A stretch of 64,000 nt of DNA from CAYZTY01 sp964444665 (GTDB lineage Bacteria > Planctomycetota > Phycisphaerae > Sedimentisphaerales > CAYZTY01): NCBI GenBank assembly GCA_964444665.1, contig CAYUIE010000009.1, positions 62,001 to 126,000 of the forward strand, in the 5' to 3' direction. This document shows positions 26,667 through 35,352 of this stretch, piece after piece. The notes below the pieces were generated by a model. That model saw only the letters and a program-made list of their open reading frames with translations. It searched no databases and was not told the origin of the DNA. Every line of letters starts with the position of its first letter. The first letter of the stretch is position 1. The position numbers were made by a program, and so were the translations under genes.

Positions 26667-26689
26667 TGGAGTATTATAGTAAAAGAGAA

Positions 26690-27538
26690 TCAATTTTCAA
26701 ATGGCGCCGTCCGTCCGTGTCTTTTGTCATGGCGAGCCATTTGTTTTGTCTTTCTTATCACCTTTCGAATGAATATTCTGTCCGGGTTATCGAGCTGTTT
26801 TTTTCCCGAATAGCTCAGGTAAAAACGCAGGCGGTCCGTAGCCGAAAAGTGCCGCCCCGGCGCCGAATAATATAGCTGGGCAATGTCTTTTACGCGGAAT
26901 CTCTCGGCAAAAATGACGGGTCTGAATACCCTCTGCAGGTCGATTAGATAAAAGCTGCCATCGCGGCTGTAGAATATATGCGAAAAATAAAAATCCCTGT
27001 GACGCAGGCCTGTTTGATGAAATTTTTGTGTGAACCGCGCCAGTTCGTAAATAAAGGCTCTTCGCTGCTTGAGATTTGCGGCAGTGGGCGCCAGGCTGAA
27101 GAAGTCGGGCAATTTACGCTCGAGAGCCTCAGCGGCTGGGATTTTTTCAGTCATAATAAAGCTTCGTTTTTCAAATAAAAGGCCCCATTGCTCTGCGTAT
27201 GAAATTATCCTGGCGGTTTTGATACCTGCCGCAGTGAGCTTATTTGCCGAATCCAGTTCGTAACGCATAGAACTCTTCCGCCGGCGAGATAGCCAGTTAC
27301 GAAGCTGCTCCCGAATCGGAGGCTTTTCGAATCGCTTCAGGAAAAATGTGGTTGGCATTGAAGGTATTTCGATTTTGAAGCGCTTTCGGTGGGGTGCGAG
27401 ATTTTTTTTCATTAAATCTTCCCCGGCCTCGAAGGAAAAGACGGCATCAAGGCTGGCCAGACCCAATTGCAGTAGGGCGGTTTTGTATTGGGGGTCTGCG
27501 AAATAACCGGGCGTAAGTTCCATAAACTTTTCATTCAT
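26690..27538 (-). CDS. LPS core kinase (Kdo/WaaP family)
   Basis: A 282-residue protein with a small eukaryotic-type kinase fold, like WaaP/InaA proteins that phosphorylate inner-core heptose or Kdo. The catalytic loop is LRHRDFYFSHIFY and the metal-binding Asp lies in FYLIDLQRVFRP. The N-lobe Lys is probably in TFFLKRFEKPP. Neighbours are the heptosyltransferase and GT4 gene in the same operon, so core heptose is the likely substrate. Confidence 0.88.
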   Translation of the reverse strand: MNEKFMELTPGYFADPQYKTALLQLGLASLDAVFSFEAGEDLMKKNLAPHRKRFKIEIPSMPTTFFLKRFEKPPIREQLRNWLSRRRKSSMRYELDSANKLTAAGIKTARIISYAEQWGLLFEKRSFIMTEKIPAAEALERKLPDFFSLAPTAANLKQRRAFIYELARFTQKFHQTGLRHRDFYFSHIFYSRDGSFYLIDLQRVFRPVIFAERFRVKDIAQLYYSAPGRHFSATDRLRFYLSYSGKKQLDNPDRIFIRKVIRKTKQMARHDKRHGRTAPFEN

Positions 27539-27545
27539 TAGTCAA

Positions 27546-28595
27546 TCAACCTCGAGCGTTTCCGAGCAATTTTGCAGCGGCGTTACAAACCTCTTTTACA
27601 CTAATTGCCTGCATACACAAATGTTCCGGTTTTTTGCAAATCTTTTTTTGGCAGGGTGCACAATCTACATCCGGGATGATTTGTATTTCATTTTCATAGC
27701 CGGTTTCTGTCCAGGCCGGGTCGTTAGGCCCGAAAAGCGTGATAACTTTACGCCTCAGTGCGATAGCTATGTGCCGGGGCCCTGTATCATTGGTTATAAC
27801 CAGCTCGGCAAGACTAAACAGTGATTTCAGCTCGCCCAGGCCCAAAGGTGTATCTGCAAGGCTGAGCAGCTTGTGTTTACTTAAGCGGCAGATTTGCTCG
27901 GCAATCTTTTTCTCAACAGGATTTGGAGCGACCGAGACAATAACTGTTGCGTTATAATTTTCAATCAGCCAATCGGCTGTTTCTGTGAATCTCTCCGGCA
28001 GCCAGTACTTACTCGGCCCGAATGCGCCGCCGGGAATAAGTATAACTATAGGATTGTCGGAGTTAAGAACAGCGGGTAATTTTGCGCGGAGCTGCTCGGT
28101 TTTGCTCTCGTCGATTTCGAGTTGAAGATTTCTATCGGCGGTATCGCCTCCTACCCATGAGGCGATGGCAAAATAGTAATCTATCATTGAAATACTTTTA
28201 TATTTACCGCTCGGCCCTTTAGGTGGATAAAGTTTGTCCGTTAGCAGGGGGCCCCTTGCCTCGCGGGCATAACCGATGCGAGATGGTATCCCGGCCAAAA
28301 ATGCCGCCAGCGCGGAAGCGAATGAGTTTTTGAAAAGAATTGTCTGGCTGAATTTGTGGCGTCTTAATGCCTTTGCGATGGCAAATGGGCTGTTGGTTTG
28401 CTGTACGAGCCATTTGTCGTTGAATTGGCAGGGTGATAAAAGCTGGACAGCGGTGGAGTTTGCGAAAAAATAGATTTTTCTATCCGCCAGACAATTACGT
28501 ATAGCCCTGAGCGCCGGCGTACAAAGAACCGCGTCTCCAATAGGCGAAGGAAGCCAGACTAAAATGTTCTGCTGGTTTATGGCCTTGGCAGCCAA
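27546..28595 (-). CDS. waaF: ADP-heptose:LPS heptosyltransferase II (GT9)
   Basis: GT9 glycosyltransferase of 349 residues that adds L-glycero-D-manno-heptose to the inner core. Motifs: ILVWLPSPIGDAVLCTPALR at the N-terminus, the donor loop IPGGAFGPSKYWLPERF, and TNDTGPRHIAIAL. A Cys-rich C-terminal segment DVDCAPCQKKICKKPEHLCM is common in WaaF of this kind. Only one GT9 gene is present in the operon, so any WaaC or Kdo transferase must lie elsewhere. Confidence 0.93.
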   Translation of the reverse strand: MAAKAINQQNILVWLPSPIGDAVLCTPALRAIRNCLADRKIYFFANSTAVQLLSPCQFNDKWLVQQTNSPFAIAKALRRHKFSQTILFKNSFASALAAFLAGIPSRIGYAREARGPLLTDKLYPPKGPSGKYKSISMIDYYFAIASWVGGDTADRNLQLEIDESKTEQLRAKLPAVLNSDNPIVILIPGGAFGPSKYWLPERFTETADWLIENYNATVIVSVAPNPVEKKIAEQICRLSKHKLLSLADTPLGLGELKSLFSLAELVITNDTGPRHIAIALRRKVITLFGPNDPAWTETGYENEIQIIPDVDCAPCQKKICKKPEHLCMQAISVKEVCNAAAKLLGNARG

Positions 28596-28608
28596 ATTCA
28601 GGCCCCTG

Positions 28609-29634
28609 TCATTTTCGGTCGCGCATTAGGTAAAAAGTAAGTGCCATCAACTGCAGAACCGCGGCAAAGCCAAGAGCAATCAGTGCGGGACTTGCCTGCC
28701 TGGCCGTGTCCCTTAAGAAAAGCACAAGACTTATCAGCAGACAAAAGCCCGCGATAACCTGCAGTGTTCCCGCCAGCAATTTCGTACCTGAGAACTCATT
28801 GAACATACTCTGCCGCTGGATGCCTTTAAGCAGCATGATAATCTCCCGCAGCATTGTCTCGACTTGCTCATCTGCCGGTTCCGGTTCTGTCTGTTTTTGC
28901 TTAAGAGATTCCGTGAGGACCTCTGCGATATGACTGGACGGTTTTTGTGTCAAGTCCTGGTCAGGTAACTGGTCGGGTTCTTTCGCTTTCGTATCCGGGG
29001 GTGGCTCTTGTATCTTTGATGTCGGCTCCGAAACCCCAGAGGTTTGTTTGAGCAGGCCTTCGTGTCTTCTTATAATATTTACAGCTTCTTTCATATTGAC
29101 GGCTTTATAATCAGGTATCGTTGTTTCATACTCGGGCTTGATGTAATTCACAGCGGTTTTAGTTTGGCCCGGAGTATCCAGAAGTATAGTTTTGCAGCCG
29201 GCCCGGCAGCCGGCGGTAATATCTCTATGGCTGTTGCCAATCATCCAGGATATGGAAAGGTCAATGTCAATCTGTTTCGCCGCCAGCAACAGCATACCTG
29301 GATTTGGCTTTCGCAGGTCGCTTTCCCTGCGATACTTTTTGACGTTGCCATCGGGGTGGTACGGGCAGTAGTAGATTGCATCCAGCTTTACGCCGTTTCG
29401 TTCGAGCAAACGCTCAAGATGCTCATGAATTTCTTTGAGTGTTTGTTCGGTGATTATTCCCCGGGCAACGCCGGACTGGTTTGTGACGACAACCAGTTTG
29501 TAACCAAGTCGTCTAAACTGGACCAGCGCTTCCGGGATTCCAGTCATGAGCTTTATCTGTTCGGGGCTGTTGATATATCCCGGGTCTTCGACCAGCGTCT
29601 TGTCACGGTCAAGAAATATCGCTTTATACGCCAT
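28609..29634 (-). CDS. gmhB: Heptose-1,7-bisphosphate 7-phosphatase with C-terminal membrane extension
   Basis: HAD-III phosphatase removing the 7-phosphate from glycero-manno-heptose-1,7-bisphosphate. Domain about residues 1-180: FLDRDKTLVEDPGY (D9/D11; the usual DRDGT reads DRDKT), VVTNQSGVARG, a zinc-type loop with CPYHPDG and RKPNPGML, then MIGNSHRDI. Beyond it about 160 extra residues follow: a charged Pro/Glu/Gln-rich linker and two hydrophobic helices near the C-terminus (about residues 285-335). This tail is not part of ordinary GmhB (about 190 residues). It overlaps gmhA by 11 bases. Confidence 0.9.
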   Translation of the reverse strand: MAYKAIFLDRDKTLVEDPGYINSPEQIKLMTGIPEALVQFRRLGYKLVVVTNQSGVARGIITEQTLKEIHEHLERLLERNGVKLDAIYYCPYHPDGNVKKYRRESDLRKPNPGMLLLAAKQIDIDLSISWMIGNSHRDITAGCRAGCKTILLDTPGQTKTAVNYIKPEYETTIPDYKAVNMKEAVNIIRRHEGLLKQTSGVSEPTSKIQEPPPDTKAKEPDQLPDQDLTQKPSSHIAEVLTESLKQKQTEPEPADEQVETMLREIIMLLKGIQRQSMFNEFSGTKLLAGTLQVIAGFCLLISLVLFLRDTARQASPALIALGFAAVLQLMALTFYLMRDRK

Positions 29635-30232
29635 TTTGTATAGTGGTGTTTTTCAGATTAATGTTATTTGCCGCGTCGGACTCTACCAGCTCGCAGATGA
29701 TATGGTAAGCAAGTTGATGAATTTCCTGGCTGCGTGGAGAGGTTTCGCAGTCCACGCAAAGACAGATATCTGCGATTTTTTCGAGCTTGCTGTCCTTTCG
29801 GCCCGTAAAGGCAAGCACGCGAGCCTCTTTTTTCTTCGCTAACTGGGCCGCTGCAATGATATTGGCGGAGCAGCCACTCGTAGAGAGAACCCACAGGACA
29901 TCACCCTTGCATACTAGCGCCTCTACCTGGCGTTCAAAGACGGTCTCATATCCGTAATCGTTTGCCACAGCCGTTAATACTGAGTCGTTTGTAGAAAGCG
30001 CGACCACGGGCAGGGCTTTACGTTCATGCAGGAATCGGCCGACTAATTCACCGGCTATGTGCCTTGCGTCGGCCGCCGAGCCACCGTTGCCGCACACATA
30101 CAGCCGACCACCCTGCTTGAGAGACTGGATTATCATCTCAGCGGCCTTGCCAATTATGTCTATGCCCCTCGCCTGCAGTTCAGCAGCCTTTTTTATGTGT
30201 GCCTCAATGGCGGCAGATATTTGCCGGTTCAT
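29624..30232 (-). CDS. gmhA: Phosphoheptose isomerase
   Basis: SIS-domain enzyme converting sedoheptulose-7-phosphate to D-glycero-D-manno-heptose-7-phosphate, 202 residues. Motifs: LYVCGNGGSAADARHIAGEL, then VALSTNDSVLTAVAND, LSTSGCSANII and a late zinc-ligand His in EIHQLAYHIICELVE. It lies between hldE (5-base gap) and gmhB (11-base overlap), so the pathway genes are tightly coupled. Confidence 0.96.
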   Translation of the reverse strand: MNRQISAAIEAHIKKAAELQARGIDIIGKAAEMIIQSLKQGGRLYVCGNGGSAADARHIAGELVGRFLHERKALPVVALSTNDSVLTAVANDYGYETVFERQVEALVCKGDVLWVLSTSGCSANIIAAAQLAKKKEARVLAFTGRKDSKLEKIADICLCVDCETSPRSQEIHQLAYHIICELVESDAANNINLKNTTIQNGV

Positions 30233-30237
30233 TTCTA

Positions 30238-31701
30238 TTACTCACTCAATGACCTTATTTTTTCAATAGTGGCGGTGGAGCTTTTACCTTCCATCAGCGG
30301 AGCAAGCACAACTTTACCGCCGTATGATTCAACAAACTCACGGCCGATGACGCCTTTCTCAGCCCAGTCCTGGCCTTTGACCAATACGTCGGGTCTTATT
30401 TTCTTTATGACATCGAGCGGGTCGAGCTCGTCAAACACTACTACATAGTCGATAGTGTTAAGGGCGGCGAGAACAGCGGCACGGTCGTGTTGGTTGTTGA
30501 CGGGTCGGCTTGGCCCCTTGATTGCTTTTGTTGAGATGTCGCTGTTTAGCCCGATGACAACAATGTCGCCCTGGGCCTTGCAGAATTTCAACAGTTCGAT
30601 ATGTCCTCTGTGCAGAACGTCAAAGCAGCCGTTTGTGAAAACAATACTCTCCCCGCGGTTACGGTGTTGTTCGAGCCGGGTGGTTAGTGTTTCGATGGGC
30701 AGAATCTTGTTTCGGCCGAGTATTTCGTTGACAATTTCCTCGATTGTTACGCTTACCACGCCAAACTTCTCGACCTCAATACCGGCTGCTAAGTTGGCGA
30801 TTTGCACGGCCGTCTTGTAGTTGCAGCCGGCGGCTATAGTAGCGGCTAAAGTGGCTAATATGGCATCGCCCGCCCCCGTTACGTCATAGACATTGCGGGA
30901 TTGGGTGCTTATTAGCTCGTTTATATTTTCGGTTCTCAGATAAGCTCCTTCTTTATCGAGTGTAATTACTACGGCTTCGAGCCGCAGGTTTCGGGCAAGT
31001 TTCTCGGCGGCTTTCGCGGCATCATCGGGTGTGTTTATGTCGAAGCCGACGGCAATGGATGCCTCTTTTCGGTTTGGTGTTACCAGAGTTGCTCCCGCGT
31101 ATTTTGAGTAGTCACTTATCGGTGAAGGGTCAACGAGAACTTTTTTACCTGCCCGGCCGGCCAGCTTTATCATCTCTTTACAAAGCTCGGTATTTAGCAG
31201 CCCTTTATTGTAGTCCTGCAGACAAACAATATCTGCGTTTGGCAGTTCTTGTTTGTAGGCCTGAAGAACTTGTTGATACATTTCGTCGGGTAGTGCCTCT
31301 GTGGATTCCTCGTCAATTCTCATCAATTGCTGGCGGTGCCGGTGCTGTGCCAGGCCGATGAGTCTTTGTTTGGTAATTGTCGGTCGGCCGGAAATGGTAA
31401 AAACCTGCGAGATATCCACGCCGGCTTTCTTCAGAATCTCGCTGAGAACTCGGCCGTTTTCGTCATCACCAATCACGCCGATGCATAGTGGTTTTGCAAT
31501 AAGTGCGGCCAGGTTAACGGCCACCGAGCCGGCTCCGCCGCAATTGTATTCTCTCCTGACTACTTTCAGCACTGGTACGGGGGCCTCCGGACTTATCCTG
31601 AGTGCGTCGCCGTAGATATATACATCGAGCATAAAATCACCGATGAGCAATACGCACGGCGAGCCGAGATTACTTACCGTTTTTAGCAATTCTTCCTGCA
31701 T
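30238..31701 (-). CDS. hldE: Bifunctional heptose-7-phosphate kinase / heptose-1-phosphate adenylyltransferase
   Basis: Two-domain enzyme of the ADP-heptose pathway, 487 residues. The PfkB-type kinase (about residues 1-325) has LLIGDFMLDVYIYGD, NCGGAGSVAVNLA and the catalytic region VYDVTGAGDAILATLA. The cytidylyltransferase-like domain (about 345-487) starts IVFTNGCFDVLHRGHIELL and later has RPDVLVKGQDW. First gene of the leftward operon. Usual length and intact. Confidence 0.97.
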   Translation of the reverse strand: MQEELLKTVSNLGSPCVLLIGDFMLDVYIYGDALRISPEAPVPVLKVVRREYNCGGAGSVAVNLAALIAKPLCIGVIGDDENGRVLSEILKKAGVDISQVFTISGRPTITKQRLIGLAQHRHRQQLMRIDEESTEALPDEMYQQVLQAYKQELPNADIVCLQDYNKGLLNTELCKEMIKLAGRAGKKVLVDPSPISDYSKYAGATLVTPNRKEASIAVGFDINTPDDAAKAAEKLARNLRLEAVVITLDKEGAYLRTENINELISTQSRNVYDVTGAGDAILATLAATIAAGCNYKTAVQIANLAAGIEVEKFGVVSVTIEEIVNEILGRNKILPIETLTTRLEQHRNRGESIVFTNGCFDVLHRGHIELLKFCKAQGDIVVIGLNSDISTKAIKGPSRPVNNQHDRAAVLAALNTIDYVVVFDELDPLDVIKKIRPDVLVKGQDWAEKGVIGREFVESYGGKVVLAPLMEGKSSTATIEKIRSLSE

Positions 31702-31736
31702 TTTTAGCTTTCTTTTAGTTTGCCGGGCAATGTGGA

Positions 31737-31765
31737 ATTTTATAGGTAACCAGTGCTTTTTTCAA
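31737..31765 (-). promoter_or_regulatory. Candidate promoter of the heptose operon
   Basis: On the minus strand TTGAAA (31765-31760), a 17-bp spacer, and TAAAAT (31742-31737). The hldE start at 31701 is about 30 bases downstream of the predicted transcription start. Confidence 0.5.
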
Positions 31766-31943
31766 CAGGTAAATTACTCGCCGGGTATCAAAGGCATTTC
31801 CGGTCGGCTTTTTTTACTGTAAAGTGTGTGTAAAGGCCTATAAAATTTCGCCGACTTTCTAATGTATGAGGGTTTATATGTCGAATAAAGTACTTAGGAT
31901 TATCCTGCATTGGGGCGGACCGGATTAGAAAACTATTGCTGTA

Positions 31944-31985
31944 CAGCCCCTGGGAAAATACAATTCTCAGGCAGTATTGGGGCTG
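31944..31985 (+). promoter_or_regulatory. Bulged hairpin before the lipoprotein gene
   Basis: Lower stem CAGCCC (31944-31949) with GGGCTG (31980-31985). Upper stem CTGGGAA (31950-31956) with TTCTCAG (31964-31970, one G-U pair), loop AATACAA, and a 9-base bulge on the 3' side. CTTTTG follows. The Shine-Dalgarno of the lipoprotein begins 9 bases later. It could be an attenuator or weak terminator. Confidence 0.4.
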
Positions 31986-32007
31986 CTTTTGTGAAGGGAA
32001 GTTGAAA

Positions 32008-32952
32008 GTGAACCGAACAGCCAATAACGTGAAATTCGCCAAAGGCATTAGTTTCATTTGGGTGTTTGTTGTCGCAATCGTTTCGCTGTCCGGACTATGC
32101 GGCTGTACCTATCAGGCGCAATTATATAATGATAAGCCGTTTGAACCTGGAACGGAAGTTGCTGTTGTTTGCAAGATTAATGAGAAGCCGATAGTTGAAA
32201 TCAGCGAGACGGGGGATTTTATATTCTGGGCTGCCGGTGGGCCCGGACCGATTGCGGCTGGAGCAGCATACATTGTAAATGAAAGCAATAATCGGCAGCA
32301 CGGGCAAAAGCTGAAATCTGTGATTAACAGGAATAGCTATTCTGACCAATTAACGGTCGAGTTAACGAAGGTGCTGGAAGAAAGCGGCTTACAGGTCAAA
32401 GATGTAAAAAAGGGATATAAAGGCATTGGCGACATCGTTACATTTGCATTGTCGGGAATTGGCCTGGGTAGCAGTGCTAACAAGCAGGATGTGGAGTATG
32501 TTCTGGCATTGAATATAAAGTACGGCCTTTTCGATAGTGAGGCACAATGCGGCGCGCAGATAGAGGGTCAGTTAATTAATACTGAAGATAGCAAAGTTGT
32601 GTGGAAGAACAAGCTCAGTTTTGAAGGACGTACCGGTGGAAAGCATAGGGGTTTCGGTGATGGCAAACAGGCAGTCAATAAGTGGCAGGAAAATCTTGCG
32701 GAATTGGAAGCAGGGCTTGATGAAGCGGTGAGAGGGGTATGTGGCTTGCTTGAACGCGAGTTTGCCGACCGTACGGCAGAAGACGTTAAGCCGTTGGAAA
32801 AACTGAAACTTAAGCCGGGCGGCAGGGTCAAAGCCAAAATTATCGAGCATTCGCCGGAGCGTATTGTCCTGAGGTTAAAAGGTGGCTCGGTAAGGTCGAT
32901 ACCGGCCGAGGAGCTTGTCGCTGAGGAGGAGCAGGTAGCGCTTAGCAAATAA
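32008..32952 (+). CDS. Predicted lipoprotein, unknown function
   Basis: I choose the GTG at 32008 (ribosome site AAGGGAAG, 6-base spacing), giving 314 residues. The longer frame from 31936 would run through the upstream hairpin. The N-terminus has a positive stretch, a hydrophobic helix (ISFIWVFVVAIVSL) and a lipobox-like LCGC, so the mature protein probably begins at that Cys. The body has a Gly-rich hydrophobic patch (WAAGGPGPIAAGAAYIV), a mixed alpha/beta region and a C-terminal small beta segment with KLKPGGRVKAKI. I recognise no family. galK follows after 25 bases. Confidence 0.8.
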   Translation: MNRTANNVKFAKGISFIWVFVVAIVSLSGLCGCTYQAQLYNDKPFEPGTEVAVVCKINEKPIVEISETGDFIFWAAGGPGPIAAGAAYIVNESNNRQHGQKLKSVINRNSYSDQLTVELTKVLEESGLQVKDVKKGYKGIGDIVTFALSGIGLGSSANKQDVEYVLALNIKYGLFDSEAQCGAQIEGQLINTEDSKVVWKNKLSFEGRTGGKHRGFGDGKQAVNKWQENLAELEAGLDEAVRGVCGLLEREFADRTAEDVKPLEKLKLKPGGRVKAKIIEHSPERIVLRLKGGSVRSIPAEELVAEEEQVALSK

Positions 32953-32977
32953 GGAATTGTCGGTTTGGGTAAGTTAA

Positions 32978-34165
32978 GTGTCTCGGCATAATAATTTTAT
33001 TCAAACAATTAGCAGAGACTTTGCGCAAATTTACGCAGGGCAAAGGCCGGAGTTTTTAAGCAGGGCGGCGGGGCGGGTAGGGCTGATAGGCGGACACACC
33101 GATTATAATGAAGGTTTTGTAATAGCTGCCGCTATTGACAAGTCATATTGGGTAGCGGCGGCGGGGCGGTCAGAGCAAAAAATCTCCATTTATTCCGAAT
33201 GGGCCCGGCAGTTATACGAGTTTGAACTCTCCCCGTACCTCGCAGCTACAAAACAGTGTAAATGGGCTAACTATGGAAGGGGAATTGCCGCGTTATTAAT
33301 GCAGGAGGGATTCAATCTGCGGGGGGGTAATTTGTATATTATGGGCGACCTGCCGATAGGTGCCGGCTTGAGCAGCTCGGCAGCCTTGGAGGTATCTCTG
33401 GCGCGGGCAATGCTGCATCTTTCGGGATATGCCGATGCGCTCACCGCGGTCAGGCTCGCGCAAATATGTCAGAAGGCGGAGAACGTTTATGCGGATAGTC
33501 CCTGTGGCATAATGGACCAGATGGTCTGCATAACAGGCAAGCGAGCTCAGGCGGTTTTTCTGGATTGCCGGGATTTACAGACTAAATTACTGCCGTTGCC
33601 GGAGGAACATTGCTGCATAATGGTGTTTAATAGTATGGTCCGGCACGAAGTAGGAAGCGGAGAATATGGAAAACGAAGGAAGCAGTGTGAGCAGGCTTGC
33701 AGGGCGATAGCGCAGATGTATCCACAGGTGAGGGCTCTTCGCGACGTCGATTGGGATATACTGGCGGCGGTGAAGGACCGGTTAGACCCTGTTTTAGTCT
33801 CTCGGGCCGAACATGTTATAGGTGAAAACGCCAGAGTCCTGGCTGCTCGTGAGGCACTTGAGAATTTTGACGTTAGCGCCTTCGGCAGACTTATGTCCGA
33901 GTCGCACTATTCATCGCGGGATTTGTTTGAGAGTTCTTGTCCACAGATAGATTTTCTGGTCGAGCAAATCACAGAATGCAATGGCACTTACGGTGCAAGG
34001 CTTAGCGGGGGTGGTTTCGGCGGGGCGGCCGTCGCTGTTGTTAATCCTCAGGCAGTAAAGTCCATAGAACAGAAAGTTAAAAGAGAGTACAAAGAGAAGT
34101 TTAGTATTGATTGTGAAGTTTACGTTGCAAGGCCCTGGCAGGGGATTGAGATTATCGAGGTATAA
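32978..34165 (+). CDS. galK: Galactokinase-like GHMP kinase
   Basis: GHMP-family sugar kinase, 395 residues. The order of motifs is that of galactokinase: sugar-binding GRVGLIGGHTDYNEGFV, ATP loop PIGAGLSSSAALEVSLA, the Asp base region in SPCGIMDQMV, and C-terminal RLSGGGFGGAAVAVV. The signature usually reads G-R-x-N-x-x-G-E-H-x-D-Y; here Asn becomes Gly and Glu becomes Gly. These residues touch the sugar, so specificity may differ from galactose. The start is a GTG at 32978. It probably feeds sugar-1-phosphate to the nucleotide-sugar genes nearby. Confidence 0.85.
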   Translation: MSRHNNFIQTISRDFAQIYAGQRPEFLSRAAGRVGLIGGHTDYNEGFVIAAAIDKSYWVAAAGRSEQKISIYSEWARQLYEFELSPYLAATKQCKWANYGRGIAALLMQEGFNLRGGNLYIMGDLPIGAGLSSSAALEVSLARAMLHLSGYADALTAVRLAQICQKAENVYADSPCGIMDQMVCITGKRAQAVFLDCRDLQTKLLPLPEEHCCIMVFNSMVRHEVGSGEYGKRRKQCEQACRAIAQMYPQVRALRDVDWDILAAVKDRLDPVLVSRAEHVIGENARVLAAREALENFDVSAFGRLMSESHYSSRDLFESSCPQIDFLVEQITECNGTYGARLSGGGFGGAAVAVVNPQAVKSIEQKVKREYKEKFSIDCEVYVARPWQGIEIIEV

Positions 34166-34282
34166 TCAGGCCTGGATTTTTGGCAAACTGCCACTGATAG
34201 GAAACACACCTTATAGAAATTTAAAAGCCTTGCCTGGTTGTTATTGCTTAAATAGCGGGGTCCAAAAAATTGTCGTTAATGC

Positions 34283-34310
34283 GTGACTTATTAGACAAAA
34301 AAGGTATAAT
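34283..34310 (+). promoter_or_regulatory. Candidate promoter of the UDP-sugar decarboxylase gene
   Basis: GTGACT (34283-34288), a 16-bp spacer and a perfect TATAAT (34305-34310). The ATG at 34365 is about 48 bases beyond the predicted transcription start. Confidence 0.55.
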
Positions 34311-34364
34311 CCCTCTTTGTAGCGGCTTGTTAGCCGGCAGAGGGATTTGAAAGGTGGCTTTATT

Positions 34365-35345
34365 ATGCAAAAGGCTGGTCAGACTAAGCGTGTTCTTGTA
34401 ACCGGTGGCGCAGGGTTTCTCGGCTCACATCTTTGTGAAAGGCTGCTGAAAGATGGCAATGAGGTGATTTGTGTGGACAACTTCTACACGGGCCGCAGGA
34501 GCAATATAGGAAAATATTTATCCGACCCGATGTTTGAAGTTCTTCGGCACGATATTTGTTTCCCCCTGTATGTTGAGGTCGATGAGATTTTTAACCTTGC
34601 CTGCCCCGCGTCTCCCGTTCACTACCAGTTTGACCCCGTCCAAACCACCAAGACCTCGGTGCACGGTTCAATCAATATGCTCGGTCTTGCCAAACGCGTA
34701 AAGGCGAAAATACTTCAGGCCTCAACCTCGGAGGTATATGGCGACCCCAAAGTTCATCCTCAGACGGAAAGCTATTGGGGCTGGGTCAATCCAATAGGCC
34801 TTAGAAGCTGTTATGACGAGGGCAAAAGGTGCGCTGAAACGCTTTTCTTTGACTATTACAGACAGAACAATTTAAGGATTAAAGTGGTCAGGATATTCAA
34901 TACTTACGGCCCGAGAATGCTGCCGGACGACGGGAGGGTCGTGAGTAATTTCATCGTTCAGGCTCTGCAGAACCAGGATGTTACGGTCTACGGCAATGGT
35001 TCGCAGACGAGAAGCTTTTGCTATGTAGATGACTTGGTAGGGGGCCTGATAAGAGTTATGGACAGCCCTGATGAGTTTGTAGGCCCGGTAAACCTGGGGA
35101 ATCCTGTGGAGGTGAGTATCCTTGAGCTGGCACGTAAAATAATCGAACTGACTGGTTCAGGCTCGAAGATTATTTATGAATCCCTGCCCGTTGACGACCC
35201 GACACAACGCCAGCCAGATATTTCTCTGGCCAAGGAAAAACTAGACTGGAAGCCGGTAGTCTCGTTGGACGACGGATTGAAGAAAACCATTGATTATTTT
35301 GAGCAACTTCTGCGAAAAAACAATCGAGCATCGAGTGGTGAGTAA
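34365..35345 (+). CDS. UDP-glucuronate decarboxylase (UXS-like, SDR family)
   Basis: Extended SDR enzyme, about 326 residues. It converts UDP-glucuronate to UDP-xylose if it follows the family it most resembles. The NAD loop is VTGGAGFLGSHLCERL. Other signature parts are DNFYTGRRSNI, NLACPASPVHYQ, STSEVYGDP, the catalytic Tyr/Lys in SCYDEGKRCAE, and RIFNTYGPRM. The start is the ATG at 34365, which has AGGTGG upstream; a TTG at 34347 is less likely. No UDP-glucose dehydrogenase of the Ugd type is visible next to it. Confidence 0.9.
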   Translation: MQKAGQTKRVLVTGGAGFLGSHLCERLLKDGNEVICVDNFYTGRRSNIGKYLSDPMFEVLRHDICFPLYVEVDEIFNLACPASPVHYQFDPVQTTKTSVHGSINMLGLAKRVKAKILQASTSEVYGDPKVHPQTESYWGWVNPIGLRSCYDEGKRCAETLFFDYYRQNNLRIKVVRIFNTYGPRMLPDDGRVVSNFIVQALQNQDVTVYGNGSQTRSFCYVDDLVGGLIRVMDSPDEFVGPVNLGNPVEVSILELARKIIELTGSGSKIIYESLPVDDPTQRQPDISLAKEKLDWKPVVSLDDGLKKTIDYFEQLLRKNNRASSGE

Positions 35346-35352
35346 ATTAATC

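Larger units (their letters stand above)
31702..32007. other. Divergent intergenic region hldE / lipoprotein
   Basis: This gap of about 306 bases holds a candidate promoter for the hldE operon (31737-31765, minus strand) and a structured element just before the lipoprotein start (31944-31985). A minus-strand frame at 31788-32057 has no family features and overlaps the lipoprotein start, so I do not call it. Confidence 0.55.

Noticed and set aside
31788..32057. Minus-strand 89-codon frame between hldE and the lipoprotein
   Set aside because: It overlaps the lipoprotein start and the hairpin, and has no recognisable features.
34323..34336. Small hairpin CGGCT-TTGT-AGCCG before the UDP-sugar decarboxylase
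   Set aside because: Only five pairs and no supporting context; likely chance.
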